Assembly (NCBI GenBank): GCA_032718475.1
Contig: JAUCBJ010008354.1
Coordinates: forward strand, 1 to 64,000
DNA length: 64,000 nucleotides
Reading direction: 5' to 3'
Origin: Nemertoderma westbladi
Lineage: Eukaryota > Xenacoelomorpha > Nemertodermatida > Nemertodermatidae
The notes beneath the pieces are model-generated. The model worked only from the letters and a program-made list of their open reading frames with translations, ran no database searches and was not told the origin of the DNA. The position numbers and the translations under genes were made by a program. The first letter of the stretch is position 1, and every line of letters begins with the position of its first letter. Positions 30,315-40,964 of this stretch are shown here, in pieces.

Positions 30315-33209
30315 CTAAGTTTTGAAATGTTTATAGATTGTCCCTTTGCGGGTAGTAGATGGAGACAACATCCCAACCACTACTGGTGATATGTCCTGGA
30401 TTTGGTCCTGGGTGTTATTCAAATCTGAATACACCTCTCCAAGAAGGTCATTTTGAAAGTTATGAATTTCCTCTGACCTATCTTCCACAATAGACATTTC
30501 TTCTTGGTCAAATTCATTTCCAGAAATGCTGTTAGACCCACCCAAGATATTACTTTCAGTTTCCTCTCCTATTGGATTATATTGTTGTTGGGGTCCCCTC
30601 GATAGTTTACGTACATTCACTGTATCAGACCAACCATCCCCATCATTAACACGCACAACGTAGTCAGATAGAATCTCCGTAATAAATACTTTAGCCACCT
30701 GCTGTAGCTTTCCCTTCTTGCAATAAACCATCGATCCCACTTGAATCCAGTTTGGTAGGTTACAGGCATTGAGCTTAACGTTTGTTGGTGCTGGGTTTGG
30801 AGCAATTGTGGATAATCGACTAAAACCCATAAATCTCTCATGTGGTGATGTCCCTGTGACACGGTTCTTCAGAGTACGTATATTGCCTAAAGCATTATCT
30901 AGTTCTGACTCCCACTGCATAATAGTCTTTCCAGCTTCTCTTAATCTCAACTTAATAGCTGACCAAATGATGCCATTATACCTCTCGCATTGGCCATTAC
31001 CGGCTGGGTTATATGAAGTTGTTCTTGACTTTCTTGTATTCCATGAGCTTAAGAAATTACGAAATTTATCTGAAATCAGCTGTCTTCCTCTGTCCGAATG
31101 TATAGATCTACATGGCCCAAACAAGTTGAACAATATGGTTAAGCACCTTTCCATAGTTACCATTGTCATGTCTGGAACAGCAAAAGCAAAGGGAAACCTG
31201 GAGTATTCATCTACACAAACAAATAAATATTTATTTCGTGTTGCTGATGGTAAGGGACCCTTGAAGTCAATAGAGACTCTTTCCCATGGTGATGTAGACT
31301 GAATCACATTTCCTGGTGTTATTTGGGCAAAGTGAGGTTTTAACTCGCAACACAGCTCACACTCTCGACAGACATCCACACAATCTTGTTTCAGACCATC
31401 CCAACAGTGGTATCTTTTAATAAAATCATACAAGCGATCAACTCCAGGATGACCTAGTCCTTTATGAACCTCTCTCACTAAAGTCGTATTATTATACTGC
31501 CCATTAGAATTTAAAAGATTCCCATTAAAAGCAGTACATCGACTTAATGCATCAGCAATGACATTTTGCTTTCCAGGGCGATATTGAATATCAAAGTTAA
31601 ACTCTGCAAGTTCTAAACGCCAGCGACACAGTTTATTATTCTTAATTTTGCTTTTGGGGCGTTCATCCATTAAATATGCTACACCTTCTTGGTCCGTGAT
31701 TACTTCAAATTTCCTTCCTACCAGGAAATGACGCAGTTTATCAATACAGTAATGCACTGCAAAAGCCTCTAGCTCAGGCGTGGACCAGTTTTTCTCAACA
31801 GCAGTCAACTTGTGTGAAATGAAAGCCACAGGTTGACCATTTTGGGACAAGACACCACCTACAGCCAAACTCGAAGCATCTGTCTCTAGTACTAGGATAT
31901 CTGTTGTATTGGGAATCAATAGCATCGCATCTTTCAGTTTGGATTTGAGTTCAACAATGGCTCGGACACCAGCTTCATTTAATGGAAACTTTGGTGAATT
32001 GCAAGTATCAAATAGAGGAATTGCAACAGTTGCAAAGTTTTCTATCCACTTGGAATAATAGACAAACATGCCCAGTAATGTTTCTAGTTCCTTCTCCGTT
32101 TGGGGAACTGCCATTTCCATTAGTCCAGCAAATCGATCAGGGTCAGGACTGATTCTTCCATTTTTAAAGATATGTCCAAGAAATCGCAGTTCGTTTTGTC
32201 GGATCAGACATTTCTCTTTCTTAAATCTGATACACTTCTCTCGAGCACGAGTTAGAAATTCAATCACACGAGAATCATGTTCTTCCTTTGTTTTCCCCCA
32301 TACCGCCACATCATCTAACAATCCCGCACATCCCTCAATTCCCTCTATAACCGTCATAATTTCTCTTTGGAAAACAGCACTTCCATTTGTTACACCAAAA
32401 GGTAAACGAGTGTATTGATATAGGCGTCCGTTTGCTTCAAAGGCTGTATAAGGCCGTTCATTCTCTACAATGGATAGCTGATGATAGGCTGAGCGAAGAT
32501 CAAACCGTGAATAGAATATACCCTCTCCGATTTTATCCAATAGATCTGGAATGAGTGGTAGTGGGAAAGCATCAACTTCTGTAAACCGGTTTATAGTAGA
32601 GGCATAATCAATACAAACTCGAATCTTATCTCTCTCAGGAACCAACACACACTGAGATCTCCATGGGCTTGTTGATGGTTCAATGACACCTACATTTAAG
32701 AGTTTCTTAACTTCTAATTCAATTATGTGCTGGTCATCTTTGGATCTATAGCGCGATGGCATTCTTACTGGTTTTGTTTTTGGATCCATTCGTATAACGG
32801 AGACTGGTGGAATATTTAAACCAACAATTTTGTCATCAAACAAATCTTTAAATATTTCAAAGAGATCATCGTCAATATGCTTCTCAGAAGCAGAAATGCT
32901 AGACTTAGCAAATCCAGATACTGTTAAATTTCCAAGACTTCCTCCAAACTGTATATGTAGTTCATTAAACTGGTCCAATGCAGAGACACCCATAATTGCT
33001 GGATCACATAAATTCTTGGCAATAAACAGATTAACCAGAACATAGCGACCATCTATTTCCAAAATCTCTGTAGTTTCTCCAACCAAGGTTAATGGCTTAT
33101 CTCCAATATTTTTACAAAGTTCCGAATTCTTCAACCGTTTAAATGAAAGCCCCACTGATTGAGCTGTAGCTTCACTGACTACAGTAATGTCAGACCCTGG
33201 ATCAACTAA
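30315..33209 (-). CDS. Gypsy-2 Pol: protease, RT, RNase H, integrase
   Basis: The frame opens right after the gag TGA, in the same phase; the first ATG is 18 codons in (33155), downstream of the protease active site, so Pol is most likely made as a Gag-Pol fusion. The protease motif reads Asp-Pro-Gly-Ser where Asp-Ser/Thr-Gly is usual. Then come RT (about 32640-31980) with Leu-Leu-Asp-Asp at the active site, RNase H (about 31900-31540), the integrase zinc domain (about 31470-31360), and the integrase core with Asp near 31275, Asp near 31095 and Glu near 30990, followed by a tail of about 220 residues. Apart from the protease Pro, the catalytic residues are present. The Pro may inactivate this copy. 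Confidence 0.9.
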   Translation of the reverse strand, partial: LVDPGSDITVVSEATAQSVGLSFKRLKNSELCKNIGDKPLTLVGETTEILEIDGRYVLVNLFIAKNLCDPAIMGVSALDQFNELHIQFGGSLGNLTVSGFAKSSISASEKHIDDDLFEIFKDLFDDKIVGLNIPPVSVIRMDPKTKPVRMPSRYRSKDDQHIIELEVKKLLNVGVIEPSTSPWRSQCVLVPERDKIRVCIDYASTINRFTEVDAFPLPLIPDLLDKIGEGIFYSRFDLRSAYHQLSIVENERPYTAFEANGRLYQYTRLPFGVTNGSAVFQREIMTVIEGIEGCAGLLDDVAVWGKTKEEHDSRVIEFLTRAREKCIRFKKEKCLIRQNELRFLGHIFKNGRISPDPDRFAGLMEMAVPQTEKELETLLGMFVYYSKWIENFATVAIPLFDTCNSPKFPLNEAGVRAIVELKSKLKDAMLLIPNTTDILVLETDASSLAVGGVLSQNGQPVAFISHKLTAVEKNWSTPELEAFAVHYCIDKLRHFLVGRKFEVITDQEGVAYLMDERPKSKIKNNKLCRWRLELAEFNFDIQYRPGKQNVIADALSRCTAFNGNLLNSNGQYNNTTLVREVHKGLGHPGVDRLYDFIKRYHCWDGLKQDCVDVCRECELCCELKPHFAQITPGNVIQSTSPWERVSIDFKGPLPSATRNKYLFVCVDEYSRFPFAFAVPDMTMVTMERCLTILFNLFGPCRSIHSDRGRQLISDKFRNFLSSWNTRKSRTTSYNPAGNGQCERYNGIIWSAIKLRLREAGKTIMQWESELDNALGNIRTLKNRVTGTSPHERFMGFSRLSTIAPNPAPTNVKLNACNLPNWIQVGSMVYCKKGKLQQVAKVFITEILSDYVVRVNDGDGWSDTVNVRKLSRGPQQQYNPIGEETESNILGGSNSISGNEFDQEEMSIVEDRSEEIHNFQNDLLGEVYSDLNNTQDQIQDISPVVVGMLSPSTTRKGTIYKHFKT

Positions 33210-34271
33210 TCACTGAATGAGCGAGTTATTTAACTTTGACTGTATAAATTTGCGATTACTAGAATATTTTTTGTTATCTTTCTCTTCTAGAGTTGCAACA
33301 CAATAATTCCCCAGAGTTGCGACATTATAACTCGCTGATTTACCCATTGCAGATCCAGTTTCGGATGTACCCTTCCTTGTTTTACATTCTCTTGCAAAAT
33401 GCCCAATTTTCCCACATTTGTAACATTTTTGGTTTTGAGCTCTGCAATCACCCTTATCATGCCAAGTGGTTATTCCACAAAAGAAACACTTCCAATTCTT
33501 ATCCGTTCCTGACCGGGGATTATTATAGCGGGTGCCCGAACTACACACATTCCTTTCTTCAACTTTGATTTCTGATAATGCAGATTGCATTGTCTCTACT
33601 AGAGGAGCAGCAGCCAATTTTCTCGAATACATAGTGTCTGTGTTATGGGAATCAGTGACTGCCTTTAAAGAAGACAATTCAACTTCAGCTGCTGAAAATG
33701 CATCTTCAAAACCGAAGCTCTTGGAAGACTTTTCCGCCATTTTAAAAGCGCGAAATACTGCAAGTTTCATGTCATCTAGAAACAATCCCGTACAAAATGC
33801 ATCTCTCAGAGCTTCATTCTCGAAACTCACTGGAAACTGACAAAATGAAATAATCTGTCGCAACTTTGACACAAAATCATCCAAGCTTTCTTTATCTACT
33901 TGTTTTGTTGAGTATAATTTTACCCGTTCACTCAAGGAATTTCGTTCTGCTATAAACTTCTTTGTAAGAAACTCTGCCACTCTTTGAAATTCCGTTTGTC
34001 CATCTGCTAGGACAGCCCACTGGCTTACTTCATCATAATACTTTGCTGCCTTTGTTCCAGCATATAACAACAAATAATCAACTTTATCATCTTCTGCAAC
34101 TTTGGATACCCGAAGATATCGCTTAAATTGGCTTAACCATATTTGGAAATCATCCACCCCTGGATTGAATATCGGAACTACCTGTTGTTTCAATCCACGA
34201 GGCCGATCCCCTCTGAATTCATTATTTCCACCATTACCTAGGGCGAGATCGTTACTCGCTGAATCTGCCAT
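33210..34271 (-). CDS. Gypsy-2 Gag
   Basis: 353 codons, starting 40 bases after the 5' LTR. Residues about 35-210 are a helical capsid-like region of the retrotransposon Gag type. Near residues 265-300 there are two zinc-binding motifs: an atypical Cys-X2-Cys...His...Cys, then a standard Cys-X2-Cys-X4-His-X4-Cys. The frame ends at TGA (33210-33212) with Gln before it and Leu after it, and pol continues in the same frame. It is either a read-through signal or a single nonsense change. Confidence 0.88.
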   Translation of the reverse strand: MADSASNDLALGNGGNNEFRGDRPRGLKQQVVPIFNPGVDDFQIWLSQFKRYLRVSKVAEDDKVDYLLLYAGTKAAKYYDEVSQWAVLADGQTEFQRVAEFLTKKFIAERNSLSERVKLYSTKQVDKESLDDFVSKLRQIISFCQFPVSFENEALRDAFCTGLFLDDMKLAVFRAFKMAEKSSKSFGFEDAFSAAEVELSSLKAVTDSHNTDTMYSRKLAAAPLVETMQSALSEIKVEERNVCSSGTRYNNPRSGTDKNWKCFFCGITTWHDKGDCRAQNQKCYKCGKIGHFARECKTRKGTSETGSAMGKSASYNVATLGNYCVATLEEKDNKKYSSNRKFIQSKLNNSLIQ

Positions 34272-34294
34272 GTTGCAGTGCTCTTCTTAGATTA

Positions 34295-34309
34295 TTATAC
34301 ATAAAAACT
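34295..34309 (-). promoter_or_regulatory. Gypsy-2 putative self-priming site
   Basis: In element orientation AGTTTTTATGTATAA starts one base after the 5' LTR. It is the exact 15-base reverse complement of LTR sequence at 34377-34391. There is no tRNA-type TGG. The arrangement resembles the self-primed Tf1/sushi group. Confidence 0.7.
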
Positions 34310-34310
34310 T

Positions 34311-34597
34311 TGTCGTAGCTTTAATAATGAATAAACACCATTCTAATATAACCATAGTCTTTATTATTACAAAAGCAGTTTTTATGTATAAAGCAACGGT
34401 AATTACTAAGTCTACATTACTAAGTGTAATGTAGTACAATACAGCAATGTAGTGTGTTACGCTAAGTAGGCTTCCTAGCCTACCGGTACTACACAGCAGT
34501 TCAGTATGTTGTTACAATACCTAGCCTAATGCATTACAGCAGTATAGTCCAGTACAACATTTTAAATTTCCCTCTATAGTTTATAGTAATCTCCACA
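34311..34597 (-). repeat. Gypsy-2 5' LTR
   Basis: 287 bp, one visible difference from the 3' LTR. The right flank CAAAC (34598-34602) is the target duplication. Confidence 0.93.
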
Positions 34598-36443
34598 CAA
34601 ACCTAAAACTGGGACGAGTAAATCAAAGTTATTTAAACCAGTGATAGATCTGTCTGTACTACACATTTCCGGGGACGATGCTGTGGATCTAAACTCCCCC
34701 GCCACAAATAAGTCTGTTGTGGAAATCAGAGAGAGAGACTGAAAATCTGGAACACGAGACGTCTCGCAGGGACTCTCACCTCTCCTGCAGAGAGCGATAC
34801 ATCACTATAGCTCCTGGAATCGGCTTTGTAAGGCCGTCGTATATTTAAAGCGATGCTTCCATCATCACTACTCCAGGACGAAGATTGCTAGTGATACCGC
34901 TTCACGGACATCTGCACAGGTCCATGCTATTAAAGATCTTCCCAAATACAAGGTATCAGATAGGTTTCTGACGGAGAAGATCAGTTACCAGGAGCATGAA
35001 GAAACCAATAAGCAGATACTGAGACTCCTGCAATGCTATGAAGATTCCGATAAGTATTTCCTGTTGTTGAGAAATCCACAGATGCGCTTAAGGGATCGTT
35101 TCTCTAGCACAATGATAGATGGGTTAATACATGTTGGAGGGAGATTAACTAATGCTCCATTATCCTTTGACACTAAGTTTCCCATACTCATTAGAAATCT
35201 TGAAATACAAATCAAGATGATTGAAGATGTTCACAGTAAGCTGTACCATGCTGGTAGAGAACGAGTTCTTAGCGAAATTCGAACTCGCTATTATTTCCAT
35301 AAACCCCGTAGAGCTCTGAACCAAGTTCATAGGAACTGTATACCCTGTAGCAAAGCATTCAGTAGGCCTTTAACACAGCGAGAGGCAGAATTACCTAGGG
35401 AACGAGTAAGCTTCTATGAACCACCCTTTACTAATACCGGTGTGGATTTATTTGGCCCTATTGAAGTATATCGTGCTAGGACTATAGTCAAGCGATGGTG
35501 TGTCATCTTTGTCTGTATGACTTGTAGAGCGATCCATCTAGATATGGTGAACGATCTATCTACCAACAGCTTCATGCTGAGTTTACGCCGACAGATCGCT
35601 CGCTTTGGAACTAGCAACACGATGAGATCTGATAAGGGAACGAACTTCATTGGCGCCAATAATGAGATCAAGGCTTACGTTAGAGATTGGAACCAAAGAC
35701 AGGTGGACGATCAGCTAAGGGTAACAGCGTCTAGCTGGACCTTCAACGCCGCCGACGCCCCTTGGTGGGGAGGAAGTTGGGAGAGATTAATAAGAAGTGT
35801 GAAGACAGCATTTCACTTTATAGTGCCTTGCCGCGCGTATCTCACCGACGAACTTTTGCGGACGTTAATGGAGGAAATCGCCGCCTATCTCAACGAGAGA
35901 CCGCTTATGCCAGTCTCATCGAATCCCGATTCCCTAGAAGCGCTAACACCCGCGCACTTCCTACTGAAGAAACCTGTAGCCATGCTCCCACGCTCGGAAA
36001 TCACGGACGGAGACGAATACTGCCGACAAACTTGGCAACTTATGCAGTTATTATCCCGTCGTTTCGCTGACCATTTCGAAAAACATTATCTGCCTACGCT
36101 ACAACTTCGAACCAAGTGGTTTGCGCAGCAAGAAAGCGTCAGCGCCGGAGACATGGTCCTTATTGTGGAATCAGATCTTCCACGTAAGCGGTGGCAAACA
36201 GGTCGTATCATCGAGACTCATATCTCTGATGATGGTTTAGTGCGATCGGTAGAACTCGTCGTCATGCGACATAACTTTAAGAAACCTGGAATTGTATTCG
36301 AAACGCAGCAGCTCAATCGCCCAGTTGGTCGTTTATGTTTACTGGAAAGAGACAGAGAACTATCCGGAAACTATGGAAGGCAAGATATTCATCCCACGAC
36401 CACCTCCCTAATCCAACAAACATCTAGGGACTCCCCAACGTAA
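34598..36443 (+). pseudogene. D1 pol, 3' part: integrase
   Basis: The first 460 bases are broken-frame remnants between RNase H and integrase. From about 34990 the frame is open to the stop at 36443. It encodes the integrase His-His-Cys-Cys domain (about 35230-35350), a BEL/Pao integrase core with Asp near 35445, Asp near 35630 and Glu near 35783, and a C-terminal integrase-associated domain (about 36040-36350). The integrase itself looks intact, but it is downstream of the Gypsy-2 insertion and many stops, so this is a fragment. Confidence 0.85.
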
Positions 36444-37726
36444 CAGCGTCTGGAGTGGGTGTGTGACTATATTATTTTATATTTGTTTTTTATTTTTATA
36501 TTTATGTATGTATTATTATGTAATTTTATTATAATCGTTTTCTTTAATTTTATTAAGTAGAATGTTATTTTGGCGATTATTTAGTAGAATTAGTGCAATA
36601 TATATTCGCGTTTATTACTTAATTACTTATATTATATATATTTAGCGTAACGGCGAGAAATAATTCTTTTTCTCTTTCCTTACTGTCCGTATCATATTAT
36701 AAATGCGTGACTACAGTAAGATGAAATATCCGTACTTATTAAAGTACAATAAAGCTCCTACTATACTCAAGTATTATTGGTAAGTAGAGTATTAGGAATG
36801 CAAAGTTCAGATCCCCGTGTCGCGTCTAAACCAAGCTCTGGGTAGACCTTGGAAACGACTTGCCTCTTCTCACTGACATTGCTTCTTGCAATATTGCTCT
36901 CATATCGTATATTAAATAATACATATAGTAGCGTGATGTCCCTTTAACAGTAGCGTAAAACGCAAAATAAATCTGTTAAACCCTTTGACCATCTGTAATT
37001 CTAGTCGATTAAGATATCGCGGCACCCACCGATATACTTGAAAGACGAAATTCTAGAATCAGTGGTTAACGTCCCCAGACATGTTCTGGAATAAATCGGT
37101 GCCCATCTTAAATATTAATTAGTTAATATTTATAAAAATATATTAAAACAAATGTTATAATAGAGTAAATGCATACAAATAAACTCTAAGGAGTTTGTAA
37201 ACCAAAAAAATTTATTAATCAAAATCTGTTAAAATTTAGATCCTTTAAAATTCTAGTCGATTAAGATATCGTAGCACTTACCGATACTCTTAAAAAGACA
37301 AATTTCCTAGAATCAAGGATCCCAGTCCCCAGACATGCTCTGGAATAAAATTGTGTCTATTTTAATATTAAATAATACAATTTACGGGAATAAATTTAAA
37401 TTCATATCCTTTCATGAATTTGATAAATTGTCATTTTATACAATTTATAATATTCCCAAAATTCCATTAATTAATAGATCATGGGATCGGAGATTCACCC
37501 TATTAAGTATATTAGTGTGTGAGAATCTCCAATATATAGTCAATAGCCGATAAAATTCATAAAATCATGTATAAGGGGAATATTGACAATTAAAGAATTA
37601 CTATTAAATAGCATCCCAGATCTGTATGCATGCGAATTACCCCAATTCTACTGCTAGCTTTCCATAATGTCACCATAGCAACAACCACGCTAGAATTAAA
37701 AGTGAGTTAAAAGAACAATAAAAAGC
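36444..37726 (+). other. AT-rich non-coding stretch of D1 after pol
   Basis: No ORF is supported. It contains two diverged copies (about 36995-37100 and 37245-37350) of a block with TTCTAGTCGATTAAGATATCG and a small palindrome CCAGACATGTTCTGG. Copy D0 is cut by Gypsy-1 at the right end of this stretch, so I cannot tell whether it belongs to all family-D elements or is another insertion. Confidence 0.55.
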
Positions 37727-38170
37727 TTGCCCCATTGAATAGCACACAGAATAAATAGGGCACTGTTAGTATCCAGGGATACATAATAATAACGTGGCAT
37801 GCTGGAAGGCACTTGACTAACGGACAAATGGCCCGAATGTGTACAATTTGTGACAGTTGTGTGGAATTTGTGCGTTTATTGGTGAATGTTACTACTAAAG
37901 TGTGTTTACAGTAGCGAGTCGCAGTTGTGAAAGTAGCCCTACCTCTGCAGTAAGAACCTGAAGTAAATCTAAGCCCTTGGGACGGACAGTGGAGTGACTC
38001 GCGCTGGTTGTTGTTGTCGTTGTGCAGCTACTACGTTGGCGATAGACACAGCGTGACAGTACATCAGCGCTGAGGAGCTTGCACTGTCCGGGGGCATTGA
38101 GGGGGAGGCAGCAACGACTGCTAGCCTAAATTATAATTAATTATAATATCGATAAACTCATATAGCAGCT

Positions 38171-39690
38171 ATGACTGAGTTGATAGAAGATGATCTTGGT
38201 ATCAGGGAGCGATATACCCTACCATTGCAAGCATTTGTTGATAGTTTAATACGCGGCGACACTAGTCCACCCACTATGGAGGACGATGGCCATTATATCG
38301 AACCGCCAATGTCAAAGGAACAGCTCACGCGTGAATTGGACTATAGAAAATTCACCGCTCGCTATACGCATCGTAATGGTACGTATATAGACTTCTTTAC
38401 TACTGGCCATCCTATCGATTTACGCGATATGGATGATGTAGACACCGAAAGGGAAATGATCCTATTTAAATATCATACCCAGCGGAGTCGGAACTATAAA
38501 CTGAGAATCGAACACGAAAATTCTATTCGAAACCAACTCGAAAGAAAAGATGTTAAAGAACCGGATAAACGCAGTGACTTCAATGTATATTTGGAATTCT
38601 TCAGAGAGACATTGTAAAACTGGAGAAAGATCACCCGCGTTCCCTTACAAGACATGCGTCTTTGGTATTATTACGATGAATGCCCTAGACCCAACCAACA
38701 CACGGAAAGACATAAACATCCGCGGAGACGTTGCGCTAAACACAGTTTTACTCGCTATATTTATGGGAGTTTCGAGCGAAACTTGTTCAACATATCACCT
38801 ACGCTCGCTCGACTCAAACGATCCTTAAATAAACCGATGATCAGAGTTCCGGAATACTCGGTCTGACCTCCTCATTCCCTGGTGAGACCTCAGACTCCTG
38901 CTCCTAATAGTATGACAGATCCTCCTGAACTGTACTCATTGTTCAAAGATCTAGTGTTACCCGAACAATTAGTCGGTGGCACTCCGGTTGTGGGCTCCCT
39001 AAGATATTCACCCATCCTACCTAGCCGGATTGGGATGCGGACATTTAATATCGCCGTTCAACCCGTATAATCGTCCCAGTTTAACCCCGATACAACCTGT
39101 CACCGAGGTGGAGGAGAGAGTTGTACGAAACACGTTAGACACTATTCGACTAAAGATCGGAAAAGGAACCTACGATTGTTTAGAGAAACGTAAATTGCAG
39201 CAGCAAGTCCAAGCGGTAAACGAATTAGCTTTATCTCAATTCGATCGGGAAATCCAGAATCTCTAAGAAGATATCGAACTTGGACGACCCTACTCTCCGA
39301 AAGAGTTTTGGACGAATGTTTCCAATGACCAGTGGAGGAAAATCAGCTCGAGGAGAAGCATATCGATTTCGACAGAGCCCGAGAATGTGAGTCGGAAAGA
39401 ACCATCAAACCGAGGAAATTTCTCACTACACACGGTCCACCTACCACTCTCGTGCAGACGAATGGTCAGGGACCAGTAAGAGCTGCTGTCCTGAAACGCG
39501 CTCTGAAGGTTGTTCGACCTCGCTCCACTGAGGTTGATACCGATCAACCGGGTACTTCGACCGGCGGATACACCGACCGTAACCCTAAACCTTCTGATGC
39601 AATTGTATTGCACCCTTCACCTAGGAGTTATAGCCCTCCTAGTAAAGTGGCTCGCCCCAAAGAGAAAAGGACTTTATTGTCCTCTGACTT
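38171..39690 (+). pseudogene. Decayed accessory ORF of D1
   Basis: The counterpart of the ORF at 4682-6136. The first piece (38171-38617) is 148 codons; it aligns with D0 from the start and runs about 27 codons further, to a TAA. The next peptides are readable at about 38654-38866 (ended by a TGA where D0 has AGA), 38882-39070, 39030-39266 and 39332-39690. Much of the basic tail seen in D0 is missing. The two copies keep the same amino acids in the same shifting pieces, which argues for a real former protein of unknown family, without signal peptide or membrane segment. A CAG just before the ATG is a possible splice acceptor. Confidence 0.6.
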
Positions 39691-39763
39691 ACTTGTATTT
39701 TTATATTTTAGAAACTGTGATTTTTTATATTTTATTGAATTAAATCCCATTTTCTGGGAGCGG

Positions 39764-40964
39764 TGTAAAAGCTTTTGCGGATATAACAGGTCATTTTTCT
39801 CCGCAATATACTGTGTAGGTGTTTTACCGGACATAACAAGCCATTTTCTCAGCAATGTACCGTGAAGGTGTTTTAGCGGACATAACAAGCCATTTTTATG
39901 CCGCAATGCGCTAATACTCTAAATAGAGTGTAGTTCAGATGACGAAATCTATCAGCTGATTTACTGTCGATGTGGAACTTCTTTGTTCAGCTCGCTCGGC
40001 CAATCAGAGCGATTTTCATTTTATCTTGCACAGAGGCCTACGGAAAACCGCGCAATGGATTACGGTCTTTGTTTACCTTTCTGAGCGAGAACAACTGCTT
40101 GGAAATTCTTATGTACTTCTGTGTTAGAAGTTTCAGACTTTGGCCAACATTAGATGGCTTTGATTACAAGAACGTAAATCTATTATCTGAATAACACCTG
40201 GCCCTCTGCACTGTGCAACTGTGCAACAAACCAAACTACGGTCACACATCTGACCTTAAACATTGCTGTATAATAAAACTGCATTATTTTACTGTCGGTT
40301 ATTAATTGTTATATGTTGGTGTATATTGCTGTTATATTTGGAGAATACCGATGAATAATCATAAAACCCTCAATCTTCTTGATTACTGAAGGTTAGAGGG
40401 ACCGGTTTACCGGTAGCAACTGCGACTTACATTATAGTGGTTTTAGTGTGCATTAAATGCTATTTCATAATCCCTACATGTGTCAGTTGCTATCCTCCTT
40501 ATACAGTTATATATGGTTAAATTCAGTGACGGTCGGCAGATCAGTGTGCAGCAGTGTGAAGTTGTATGCAGCAGTGTGACAGATAATAAAGCATCTCCTA
40601 AAGAATGCGCTATTTACGAAAATCAGTAGCCATCTCGTTGTGTTTAGTATAAGTCATAACTCTGTTTTATACTTAAAGCGCCACGTCCTAAAGGAACTGT
40701 TAATATTTCCCCGAAAGTGAATAATATTGTCAGAGATTATATAGTAACGATCAATCGAATAATACAGTAGGTCTGCAACGCAATAAGGTCAAAGCATCCG
40801 AATCCAGTCTCCCTTAACTGTGGGTGAATGATCGCGCATAGACTGGCTTCGGCTAATGTTACTTCATGTGCACTAAATAATTGTTATAGGCTAAAGTCGA
40901 TTTATAAACAAGAGGACACCTAAAATTGGCAGGTTAAACTGCTAAAGGTCTGAAAGCGCGAACA
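39764..40964 (+). repeat. D1 3' LTR
   Basis: 1201 bp, TGTAAAAG to GCGAACA, preceded by the G-rich tract at 39756-39763. The right 934 bp pair with the truncated 5' LTR. It contains the AAATCTATTAT motif at 40176-40186 that is complementary to D1's primer-binding site. Confidence 0.88.

Larger units (their letters stand above)
29996..34597 (-). mobile_element. Gypsy-2, complete Ty3/gypsy retrotransposon
   Basis: 4602 bp, with 287-bp LTRs at 29996-30282 and 34311-34597 that differ at one base that I can see (ACACT/ACGCT). The target duplication CAAAC is perfect. It lies in the RNase H to integrase part of D1 pol, in the opposite direction. It carries gag and pol in one frame separated by one TGA. 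Confidence 0.95.
7384..40964 (+). mobile_element. Family-D BEL/Pao element D1, with two nested elements
   Basis: Without its two insertions D1 runs: truncated 5' LTR (7384-8317), leader (8318-8644 and 22123-23707), gag-pol (23708-29995 and 34598-36443), a non-coding stretch, the accessory ORF (38171-39690), purine tract and 3' LTR (39764-40964). The reverse transcriptase, integrase and zinc-knuckle types mark it as BEL/Pao. Its coding region holds several stops and a changed RT active site, so it is dead. BEL-C and Gypsy-2 lie inside it with perfect 5-bp duplications. Confidence 0.85.

Noticed and set aside
37078-37092. p53-like half-site in CCAGACATGTTCTGG
   Set aside because: A single short palindrome in AT-rich transposon DNA is expected by chance.
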